DNA of 64,000 nucleotides from JBKCUI01 sp052161605. GTDB taxonomy: Bacteria; Planctomycetota; Planctomycetia; Pirellulales; Pirellulaceae. Position 1 is the first letter of the stretch. Each line of letters begins with the position of its first letter. Made by a program: the position numbers and the translations under genes. Shown here one piece after another: positions 44,145 through 51,624 of the stretch. The notes beneath the pieces were generated by a model. It was given only the letters and a program-made list of their open reading frames with translations, did no database searches and had not been told where the DNA came from. The stretch is from NCBI GenBank assembly GCA_052161605.1, contig CP197409.1, one strand, 5' to 3'.

Positions 44145-44636
44145 ATGACAAAACTCGAAACACTTGCAGACGCCTTCTATGCTGAACTACAAGATATTTA
44201 CAGCGCGGAACAACAACTCGTAAAAGCTTTACCGAAGATGGTGAAAAAGGCGAGTAGTGAAAAGCTTACCCTTGCACTTACCGAACATCTCGAAGCAACG
44301 AAAGCACACGTCGACCGTGTGGTAAGCGCATTTGATGAAACGGGCAAAGCCGCTAAGGCCAAAAAGTGCGAAGCGATGGCTGGTTTGATCAAGGAGGTGG
44401 AGGAAACGATGGCTCAGGATGCAGATTCCGATGTGGCAGATGCAATTTTGATTGGTCTGGCACAAAAAGTTGAGCACTACGAGATTGCAACCTATGGAAC
44501 CTTGTGTACATGGGCTGATCAGCTCGGATACTCGAGTGCTAAAAAACTTTTGGGACAGAATATGGACGATGAAGAGAAGGCTGACAAGATGCTGAGCAAG
44601 CTCAGCAAAACCGCAAACCTAGCGGCAAACGCATAG
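44145..44636 (+). CDS. YciE/YciF-type ferritin-like protein (DUF892)
   Basis: 163 residues forming a four-helix ferritin-like bundle. Candidate metal ligands are in F-Y-A-E-L-Q-D-I-Y-S-A-E, L-T-E-H-L-E-A-T-K-A-H and A-Q-K-V-E-H-Y-E-I-A-T-Y-G. The family is induced by osmotic, oxidative and desiccation stress in other bacteria. I start at ATG 44145, preceded by AAGGA; the frame is open to 44037 but that part overlaps the upstream gene. It is the last gene of the cluster, and a strong hairpin follows 214 bases downstream. Confidence 0.9.
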   Translation: MTKLETLADAFYAELQDIYSAEQQLVKALPKMVKKASSEKLTLALTEHLEATKAHVDRVVSAFDETGKAAKAKKCEAMAGLIKEVEETMAQDADSDVADAILIGLAQKVEHYEIATYGTLCTWADQLGYSSAKKLLGQNMDDEEKADKMLSKLSKTANLAANA

Positions 44637-44947
44637 TCGATTCTCATGGTAGAGTAGACCACTAGACCAATAGCTTTTTGTGGCGACGCAGAGCAGGCAG
44701 TATCCATGCTATGCTTGACCGATACGGCTTAAGAATCGCAATAGTAACAACAGTAACTTGTGTCAGGTACAGTAGCTGTATCAGATGTCGCAATATGGCT
44801 GCAACGGGTCTTCATCGTGTTCCGTCCAATTAGTTTGTTCCTATTCCTGAAAAGCCCTGTGCAGCCCAAGCTGGCGGTGCAGGACTTTTTCTCATTTTGG
44901 GCGTTCCAGTCCTTTGGTTTGTACCGCAAGGTGAAGTTGCAACCAAC
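44637..44947. other. Convergent intergenic region
   Basis: 311 bases between yciF-like (plus) and the WD40 gene (minus). Apart from the terminator at 44850-44890 nothing is recognised. Confidence 0.5.
44850..44890. terminator. Bidirectional terminator
   Basis: A 17-bp stem with two mismatches: AAAAGCCCTGTGCAGCC (44850-44866) pairs with GGCGGTGCAGGACTTTT (44873-44889) around the loop CAAGCT. The T-run on the right serves the plus strand and the A-run on the left gives a T-run on the minus strand, so it can stop both converging genes. Confidence 0.8.
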
Positions 44948-47227
44948 TCAAGGGGATGAACCAAGTTCGAAGATGCGAATGGCATCTTGTGCGGTGTTAG
45001 ACGAAGTTGCGAGGAATTGTCCGTCGGATCTAAAGGCGATGTTCGTTTGATAAAAAATCGACCCTGGATCAAGGTACGCAATAACCTCCGCAGTCTCAAA
45101 ATCGTACACCGCCACTTTCGCTCGCATTCCAATCATCACCCAATGACCATTCGGATGGAACTCTAGTGCATAAACACTTTCTCCTCGAGGAAGCTTGGTA
45201 TTGCGAACTGAGCTCCCCTCTTCTTGATCTATGAAATGAAGCGTGTCAGAGGCAGCAACTGCGATTCGGTTGCCATTGTCACTGAAGGTTGCAAAATTTG
45301 CGTAACGCAAACCCAAGTCCTGGCTACTAGCAATGGTGCCATCACGAAGTGAGAAGCGAATGATTTTTGATCCATCTGTAGCTTGGGCTTCTATTCCGTC
45401 CGACGGCAGCCATATCGCTTGAATGTCTTTACCGAATTCTTGGAGTAATCGGGGCTGTGACTTCGATTCCCCGAATGCTTGCCATGCGATCGTTCCCTTG
45501 GCACTGGCACCCATAAAGAAACTATGAATAGGACTGGTCTTTAAAAACCTCAATTCGCCATCAAACCGATACGCTTTACTAGAATTGGATAGAAGTCCAG
45601 AGTTGCTCACCTCCCACAGTACGGCTTGACCGGTTGACCCACCGGCTATGATTCGTTCACTGGAACGATCGAACGCAATCGACGATACGCTGCTTAGTTC
45701 ACTGATCCTTTCCTCATGGTGGACAACTTCACCTGACTGTGCATTGAAAATGATAATAGACTGATCCATCTTGCCAGCCGCTATCCATTTTCCATTGGGA
45801 CTAAACGCGAGCGAAGTAAATCCCCAGGATTTGTTATCCAATGTCATTACGAGTTTAATAGGAATCTTATTCTCGAACTTGGGCTCTTCCGGTTTCGGTG
45901 GCTTGGCAGGGGGACTGGGCTGACGGCGATCGGCAGCAATCTTTCTATCCCTTGTGGTTCTCGGAGAAGTCACTGCGGGACTCTCGGAAATTCCTTTGGA
46001 GTCGACATCGGGGACGCTGGGCTTAGACTCCGAAGGTGCGGTCTGTGTGACTTTGCCATCATCAAAGAAGTTGCGTTCCATCGTTGAATCCGTAATTGAC
46101 CTATCATGCTCCGAATCGGAAGCTTGTTGAAAAGCGGCTGTGTTATCGACTGTAGCTTGATTAGCAAGGCGGCTAGGTTCGAAGAATGCGATCAGATCTG
46201 CTTTATCGCCCGCTCGATAGGGTGTAAATCTGGATTCACTGGACTCTACCGTTGTGCCCAGCATAATATCTCCGTACAAAAGTACCCCACGCAGCCCGAC
46301 TCCTAGTCGCACATTTGGCTTTAGCTTTTCTACAGTAACGACTTGGGCTGTTGCCCAGGCGATATCAGCAAGCGTCTTTTTCGCGCTGCCCGTAAACTTT
46401 CGGTACGACGGAACGTGTACCAGGAACAAGCACCGATCCTCTTTTAACTCGCAAAAAGTCAAATACTCATCCTCAGAGAACACTTGGAAGGGACGTTTGT
46501 TGGAGGTAAAAGAGATATCACACAACTCTTTGAGCTTCTCAGCAAACTCTTCGGCTAACTCAATCGCTTCTTTCGAATTTCCGCGTCCGACGGGTTGGTC
46601 ACGTTTAGCAGCGATTTCGTACTCCGCCGATTTGAAGCTGGCGTTTCCTGATTCGGAGACCTGGAAACTGCGATCTCCCTCATCCTTATCTTCGCTTAAT
46701 GCCCAGTTTGAGGCCCCACCAGGGTCGCGAGGAAACCAACGCGGCGCCATCATTACAATGACTCCTACGGCAATTGAGAACGTCAGCGCTAAATATCCTG
46801 TGACTAGACCAGTGACAGCTTGCCAACGCCCTTCCATGTGCGGTTGGTTCTTTTTGATGGAACCCAGCGCAGTATGGCTCAGAATAACGGCAAAGAGCGC
46901 AAAGGGGCCAGATACGAAGAAAACGCAACTCATGATCAAGGACACAATCCCCAGCAGCATCCCCACGATAGAAAATGGTGAAATGCTGGTCGAGACGGGC
47001 AGTTTGCTTTGAAGATCTGGCAGGGCGTCGGGGCGAAATGAGGTACGACAGGTCATGCAGTTAATAGAATCGTCGGACCCGCTCAGAGGAAATATCGGTA
47101 CAAAAAAGAGGTTGAACCAACGTCGGCTTTTTATGTGCTGAAATGGGGTCGTGGTTTTGCATAATGGACAATCGAAATGCCCCGAACCACTAACACTTTT
47201 ACGACTGCCCCATCCAAATATGATCAT
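44948..47227 (-). CDS. Zinc-ribbon membrane protein with C-terminal WD40 propeller
   Basis: 759 residues. The N-terminus has a zinc ribbon with C-P-L-C (20-23) and C-M-T-C (57-60). Two or three membrane segments follow (about 82-160), like DUF4190 regions. The middle part (about 200-440) is globular, then Ser/Pro/Lys-rich, with an R-R-Q-P-S-P-P-A-K-P-P-K-P stretch. The last ~300 residues form a WD40-like beta-propeller (L-A-F-S-P-N-G-K-W-I-A-A-G, I-A-F-D-R-S-S-E-R-I-I-A-G-G, L-E-F-H-P-N-G-H-W-V-M-I-G). It looks like a membrane-anchored scaffold or sensor. Function is unknown. Confidence 0.82.
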   Translation of the reverse strand: MIIFGWGSRKSVSGSGHFDCPLCKTTTPFQHIKSRRWFNLFFVPIFPLSGSDDSINCMTCRTSFRPDALPDLQSKLPVSTSISPFSIVGMLLGIVSLIMSCVFFVSGPFALFAVILSHTALGSIKKNQPHMEGRWQAVTGLVTGYLALTFSIAVGVIVMMAPRWFPRDPGGASNWALSEDKDEGDRSFQVSESGNASFKSAEYEIAAKRDQPVGRGNSKEAIELAEEFAEKLKELCDISFTSNKRPFQVFSEDEYLTFCELKEDRCLFLVHVPSYRKFTGSAKKTLADIAWATAQVVTVEKLKPNVRLGVGLRGVLLYGDIMLGTTVESSESRFTPYRAGDKADLIAFFEPSRLANQATVDNTAAFQQASDSEHDRSITDSTMERNFFDDGKVTQTAPSESKPSVPDVDSKGISESPAVTSPRTTRDRKIAADRRQPSPPAKPPKPEEPKFENKIPIKLVMTLDNKSWGFTSLAFSPNGKWIAAGKMDQSIIIFNAQSGEVVHHEERISELSSVSSIAFDRSSERIIAGGSTGQAVLWEVSNSGLLSNSSKAYRFDGELRFLKTSPIHSFFMGASAKGTIAWQAFGESKSQPRLLQEFGKDIQAIWLPSDGIEAQATDGSKIIRFSLRDGTIASSQDLGLRYANFATFSDNGNRIAVAASDTLHFIDQEEGSSVRNTKLPRGESVYALEFHPNGHWVMIGMRAKVAVYDFETAEVIAYLDPGSIFYQTNIAFRSDGQFLATSSNTAQDAIRIFELGSSP

Positions 47228-47332
47228 TTCGATTACCCTGCGGCGATTTCAGAAAATAGAAGAGGGTCTCATTGTAGCCGATAACGAACCAGCGTTGGGG
47301 GTTCGTTCTTATGAGTCGATCGTGTTTCCCAA

Positions 47333-48373
47333 CTAGCTATCGAACAGAGTCGAAATCTGGGAGCTTTCTATCGCTTTCCCTGTTTTACACGAAAAGATGG
47401 CAGCTATTCGATGCTGTTCTGCTAGCTCGAGGCCTGTCTCTAAACCAGCCACAAACAACGCTGTCGCCCACCCGTCTGCTTGTATGCACCGTCGTTCGAT
47501 TACCGTTACACTCGACAATTCTCTGACCTGTGCATCACAGGTGACGGCATTAACTAGATGACTAATCATCTTTCCATCCGGCAGGACGTGCCGATGGTGC
47601 GAGGGGCCTGACGTCGCTATGGATAAACCACATGCCGCAATGATTACCTCAGGAGATGCGGGGGATTCACGATCTGCTGTCTCCTTATCCTCCGCATGAA
47701 TAGATTCCAAGCCGACCCACCAAGGGGTGCCGTTGGGTTTGCATCCCTCGCCGCGAAACTCCCCCCCAATCTCGAACAGGAAATGATTCAACCCAATATC
47801 CAACAGGCGCTCGCTCACTAAATCTACTGCGAACCCCTTTGCTATCGAAGACAGGTCCAAGTGAATTTGACCAGGCTGAAGCACACGTTTGGCAGAGAAG
47901 TCAAGACTGACACTCTTCCAGTCATATCTCTGGTCGTTTTGCCGCAATGAATCTAGGTCGACGCGGTGACTTGCTGGTGGTTCGGGACCAAAACCGAGCA
48001 TCTGAATAACATGACCGACGGTTGGATCATAGAGCCCTCCCGTTTTCTCTGCTAAGCCAAGAGCCTCGGTAAGGACAATGAAAAACTCGTCGGGAATCGC
48101 CACCCAAGTATCAGCCATTGCACGGTTGTATCGCGATAAGCTCGATCTTGGATCCCAGTGACTCATTTGATCGATCACCAGTGCTAGTGTTTGTTCGATC
48201 AGCGTTATGATATCGTCAAACCTATGGCCTGGAGATAAAACAAAATGACATCGCCAAGTCGTACCCATCGTCTGGCCGAACGAGAAAGAGACGGGGTATG
48301 TGACCTGGTCACCTTGTGGCACCAACAAGGTAGTAATGTCTGGGACGAGTACGCGTTTGTTTCGAGTTGGCAT
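47333..48373 (-). CDS. ApbE-like FAD:protein FMN transferase
   Basis: 346 residues. ApbE enzymes attach FMN to a Thr or Ser of target flavoproteins such as NqrC/RnfG. Seen are M-G-T-T-W near residue 36, S-R-Y-N, G-G-L-Y-D-P-T-V-G, L-D-L-S-S-I-A-K-G-F-A-V-D and I-A-T-S-G. The usual H-[IL]-[IL]-D-P-x-T-G metal site reads H-L-V-N-A-V-T-C here, so Asp is replaced by Asn and the Pro and Gly are lost. There is no clear signal peptide or lipobox. It may be a divergent or impaired member. No flavoprotein target gene is adjacent. Confidence 0.83.
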   Translation of the reverse strand: MPTRNKRVLVPDITTLLVPQGDQVTYPVSFSFGQTMGTTWRCHFVLSPGHRFDDIITLIEQTLALVIDQMSHWDPRSSLSRYNRAMADTWVAIPDEFFIVLTEALGLAEKTGGLYDPTVGHVIQMLGFGPEPPASHRVDLDSLRQNDQRYDWKSVSLDFSAKRVLQPGQIHLDLSSIAKGFAVDLVSERLLDIGLNHFLFEIGGEFRGEGCKPNGTPWWVGLESIHAEDKETADRESPASPEVIIAACGLSIATSGPSHHRHVLPDGKMISHLVNAVTCDAQVRELSSVTVIERRCIQADGWATALFVAGLETGLELAEQHRIAAIFSCKTGKAIESSQISTLFDS

Positions 48374-48445
48374 GAGTGAAGTTAAAATTGCCGCAACGGC
48401 ATGTGCGAGAGATGGAGAACCCGAACTCGCAATTGGCGAGTGTCT

Positions 48446-48907
48446 CTAGATCGATAATGCCGTTTCGATCAATTTCAGCATTCGCGGCTTGGCGTCTTGG
48501 GATGCCGCTTGGAGAGCTGTACGTAGTCCTTCATCGATCGATGGTAATTTTGTGATCGCCCAGCAAATCCTTTCCCGTGCCGAATCGTCCAAGGACTTGT
48601 CATTAAGTCTCTGCCCCAAGGCTACTTGCAGAGGTGGCAACGAACCAGCTAACTCCTCGGCTTGTTCTGCAAACAAACGGCCTAGCAAGGTAGCGTCCCA
48701 ATAAACTCGCAACGAATCGGAATCGCTTAAACACTTTTGCAATAAGCCCAAATGCTCAGCGGTTGGAGCACCGCAATTTTCTAGTGATTCTACAGCATAA
48801 TTCGAGGTAGTCTCATCTTCATGATTGACTAGCTCGAGCAACGAACCAAGATTCTTCATTGCCAACTCGGGGTCGTTCATACAAGCTTCTAGCTCTGTCG
48901 GATTCAT
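48446..48907 (-). CDS. Small HEAT-repeat-like helical protein
   Basis: 153 residues, almost all helical, with spaced motifs typical of HEAT/armadillo repeats: Y-A-V-E-S-L-E-N-C-G, Y-W-D-A-T-L-L-G-R-L, R-E-R-I-C-W-A-I-T-K-L. It is acidic at the N-terminus and has no signal peptide. It probably acts as a protein-binding module. AGGA lies eight bases before ATG 48907. It sits between apbE-like and aroC, separated from aroC by a palindromic element. Confidence 0.72.
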   Translation of the reverse strand: MNPTELEACMNDPELAMKNLGSLLELVNHEDETTSNYAVESLENCGAPTAEHLGLLQKCLSDSDSLRVYWDATLLGRLFAEQAEELAGSLPPLQVALGQRLNDKSLDDSARERICWAITKLPSIDEGLRTALQAASQDAKPRMLKLIETALSI

Positions 48908-48950
48908 GTCTTATTCCTATGTATACGTAAAGCCTCTGGCAACACGCTTA

Positions 48951-49043
48951 CCTATCCGAAAAGGGGGCTGACCCTTTGGAGGCGAGTCGATTTCATTGGT
49001 TTTCTGGCCTCGCCGGAGAGGGGCAGACCCCTTTTCGGATAGG
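48951..49043. repeat. 93-bp palindromic element (REP/MITE-like)
   Basis: CCTATCCGAAAAGGGG (48951-48966) and CCCCTTTTCGGATAGG (49028-49043) are perfect 16-base inverted ends. Pairing continues imperfectly inward (GCTGACCCTTTGGAGGCGAG against CTCGCCGGAGAGGGGCAGA), giving about 38 bp in all around a loop near TTTCATTGG. It fills the aroC-HEAT spacer and could also end aroC transcription. It has no coding capacity. Confidence 0.85.
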
Positions 49044-49046
49044 CTC

Positions 49047-50195
49047 TTACCGTTCTCTTGCCATCTTCTGGAACAACTCGTATCGCGCTTTCATCTCAAC
49101 GAGACTGTCACCGCCAAACTTGTCGACCAACGCCGCTGCCACCTCAAAGGCGACAACATGTTCTACAATAATGGCCGCCGCTGAAATGGCACAAACATCG
49201 CTCCGCTCGTAACTGGCCCGATGAGAGCCTTTGTCTTCCATGCGAATGGAATCGAGCGGTTTCCGAAGCGTGCTAATCGGCTTCTTTGCTGCACGAACGA
49301 TCAAGGATTGTCCATTGGTCATCCCACCTTCGAGACCACCAGCATTGTTGCTAGGACGGACGTAGCCCAAGTTCGGTGTACTCACTTGTTCTGGATCGAA
49401 ATGAATCGGGTCGTGGACTTGCGATCCCGGCCGCCGAGCGGCTTCAAAGCCCATGCCGATTTCAACTCCCTTGATCGCCTGTACCGCCATCACGGCTTGC
49501 GCGATCTTGCCATCCAGCTTGCGATCCCACTGCGCATGGGTTCCTAAACCAAAGGGCAATCCGTCGACTCGAACCTCGATGATACCACCGAGTGTATCGC
49601 CGTCGTCGGCAGTTCGATCGATGTAGGCTTCCGCATCCTTGTCCTGGCTCGGCTCGACGGAGTAGATACTGCTGGTATCCCGCAACGCTCGCACGTCACT
49701 AATCTTCTTGCTTAACGAGTCGCCACGCCCGATCGGCATCGCGCCCAACTCGAGAACATAGCCGATCGTCTCAATTCCGAATTGGCTTAACAATTGCCGA
49801 GCGAGTGCCCCAGCCGCAACCCGCACTGCTGTTTCACGAGCACTTGATCGCTCCAGCACACCTCGGATGGAACCCAGATATTTGATCGAGCCGGTCAAAT
49901 CGGCGTGCCCCGGACGAGGCCGCTCGAGTTCCTTGAGCCGCTCCAATTTGTAATCGTTATTAACAACTTGCAAGGTGAGGGGAGAACCGAGGGTGGTTCC
50001 TTGCCATACACCGGTCAGGAACTCCACGCGGTCTTGTTCCAGTTTCTGGCGACCGCCGCGTCCGTATCCACCTTGTCGCAACTGGAGCTCCCGATCGATG
50101 TGGTCGGTATCGATCGTCAATCCAGCCGGAAAACCATCGATAAGGGCGAGGAGGGCTTTTCCGTGAGATTCTCCGGCGGTCCAATAACGTAACAT
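49047..50195 (-). CDS. aroC: Chorismate synthase
   Basis: 382 residues. It converts EPSP to chorismate with reduced FMN, the last step of the shikimate pathway. Motifs include G-E-S-H-G near the N-terminus, R-Q-G-G-Y-G-R-G-G-R, R-P-G-H-A-D, S-S-A-R-E-T-A-x-R-V-A-A-G-A, and G-G-M-T-N-G-Q in the C-terminal half, with R-S-D-V-C near the end. The length is as expected. It stands alone; no other aro gene is nearby. Confidence 0.97.
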   Translation of the reverse strand: MLRYWTAGESHGKALLALIDGFPAGLTIDTDHIDRELQLRQGGYGRGGRQKLEQDRVEFLTGVWQGTTLGSPLTLQVVNNDYKLERLKELERPRPGHADLTGSIKYLGSIRGVLERSSARETAVRVAAGALARQLLSQFGIETIGYVLELGAMPIGRGDSLSKKISDVRALRDTSSIYSVEPSQDKDAEAYIDRTADDGDTLGGIIEVRVDGLPFGLGTHAQWDRKLDGKIAQAVMAVQAIKGVEIGMGFEAARRPGSQVHDPIHFDPEQVSTPNLGYVRPSNNAGGLEGGMTNGQSLIVRAAKKPISTLRKPLDSIRMEDKGSHRASYERSDVCAISAAAIIVEHVVAFEVAAALVDKFGGDSLVEMKARYELFQKMARER

Positions 50196-50361
50196 GAAGA
50201 ACAGACTGAGTGGTTAGCGATTTTTGGCTATGGCAGAGCGGCTAAATGTCAATTTGGCCACTCGGTTAATGTACTCAACAGTTTAGTATCGTTTAGCCCT
50301 AAGCCAAGCCGCGTTGGCCTTTCCTCGCACGCTTCGTTGCATTCTCGAGAAAGAAACATCG

Positions 50362-51624
50362 ATGGATTCAGCACAATTAAACGGAAAAACCGGGTACTGC
50401 ATGAACGTTCATGCGGGACGGACTTTTCCGGAAGTATTAGCAAATCTTGAAAATTACAGTGCCCGAGTCCAAACACTCGTCGGTTCCCCAATCGGGATCG
50501 GACTCTGGTTCTCTGAAACCTCAGCATGCGAAGCTCTGGAAATTGCCAATCTAGAGTTGCTCCGGGCAACATTGGCTCGACGTTCGCTCACGCCTTTTAC
50601 TCTGAACGGCTTTCCGCAGGGGGACTTTCACCAGACCATCGTTAAGCAGGCAGTCTATTTGCCGACTTGGTGGGATACCGCTCGCTTAGAGTACACTCGC
50701 AAACTGGTTCGCATCTTGGACGCGATACTGCCGGATGATCAGCACGGTAGCATTTCCACGCTTCCGATTGCGTGGGGCTCACCGGGCCCCTCTAGTGAAC
50801 AGTTGCAGGTCGCTTGCAAGAATCTTATCTTTCTAGCACAGGAGCTTGCTGCATTGCGGGAGAACACGGGTCGACTTATCGTGATCGCGATCGAGCCGGA
50901 ACCTGGCTGCTATCTCACCTCAACCCAGACCTTTCTCGAGTTTTATCGGGAGCACCTGCTTGCGACGTGTCCGAATCAGCAGGCCGAGACCGACGTTCTG
51001 GAGCACATCACACTATGTCACGACGTTTGCCATGCTGCGGTCATGTTTGAGGACCAAGCCACAGAGTTGTCCGCATTGTTCGAGTATGGAATCAAGGTTG
51101 GCAAAGTCCAAGTTTCTTCGGCCATAGCGGTTCCCTGGTGGAAGATGAACTCCGAACAAAAGACGGATGCATTGAGCCAGCTATCACAATTCGCAGAGGA
51201 TCGCTATTTGCATCAAACAACTTTGGGGCGTTTACCGGGAGGCGAGCATGAGGCGAAATTACCAATCCTGCAACGTTTAGTTGAAGATTTGCCAATCGCT
51301 CTTGCTGGTCGAACGATAGGCGCGCCGAATGCAAACACACAGACCATCGATCTTCCATTGCAAGACGAATGGCGAGTCCACTTTCATGTGCCAATCTATC
51401 TAGAGCGATTCGGCCAACTTCTCACAACGCAGCCTGAGATCGAGAAAACAATTTCTTTGCTTGCACCACTTGCGGGGACAGATCGATTCCCGACTGGGCA
51501 CTTCGAGATAGAGACCTACGCTTGGACGGTCCTACCCGAAGATTTGAAAACAGCCGACCTTGCAGCAGGGATTGCCGAAGAAATCAAATGGTTCATAGCC
51601 AAAGCCCTGGGTCAGCATCCGTAG
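50362..51624 (+). CDS. eboE: EboE-like TIM-barrel protein
   Basis: 420 residues from ATG 50362. The sequence matches what I know of EboE, a xylose-isomerase-like TIM-barrel protein of the ebo cluster, thought to help move an unknown precursor to the cell envelope or periplasm in cyanobacteria, algae-associated bacteria and others. Supporting features are G-Y-C-M-N-V-H-A-G, F-T-L-N-G-F-P-Q-G-D-F-H, I-A-I-E-P-E-P-G-C and C-H-D-V-C-H-A-A-V-M-F-E, likely metal or substrate residues. No other ebo gene (eboA-D, eboF) is in the window. The 3' end overlaps nadE tail to tail by 32 bases. Confidence 0.72.
   Translation: MDSAQLNGKTGYCMNVHAGRTFPEVLANLENYSARVQTLVGSPIGIGLWFSETSACEALEIANLELLRATLARRSLTPFTLNGFPQGDFHQTIVKQAVYLPTWWDTARLEYTRKLVRILDAILPDDQHGSISTLPIAWGSPGPSSEQLQVACKNLIFLAQELAALRENTGRLIVIAIEPEPGCYLTSTQTFLEFYREHLLATCPNQQAETDVLEHITLCHDVCHAAVMFEDQATELSALFEYGIKVGKVQVSSAIAVPWWKMNSEQKTDALSQLSQFAEDRYLHQTTLGRLPGGEHEAKLPILQRLVEDLPIALAGRTIGAPNANTQTIDLPLQDEWRVHFHVPIYLERFGQLLTTQPEIEKTISLLAPLAGTDRFPTGHFEIETYAWTVLPEDLKTADLAAGIAEEIKWFIAKALGQHP

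Noticed and set aside
44760..45050. 96-codon plus-strand frame
   Set aside because: It runs across the bidirectional terminator and into the WD40 gene in antisense, with no domain.
46254..47012. 252-codon plus-strand frame
   Set aside because: It lies opposite the zinc-ribbon/WD40 gene, which has clear domains.
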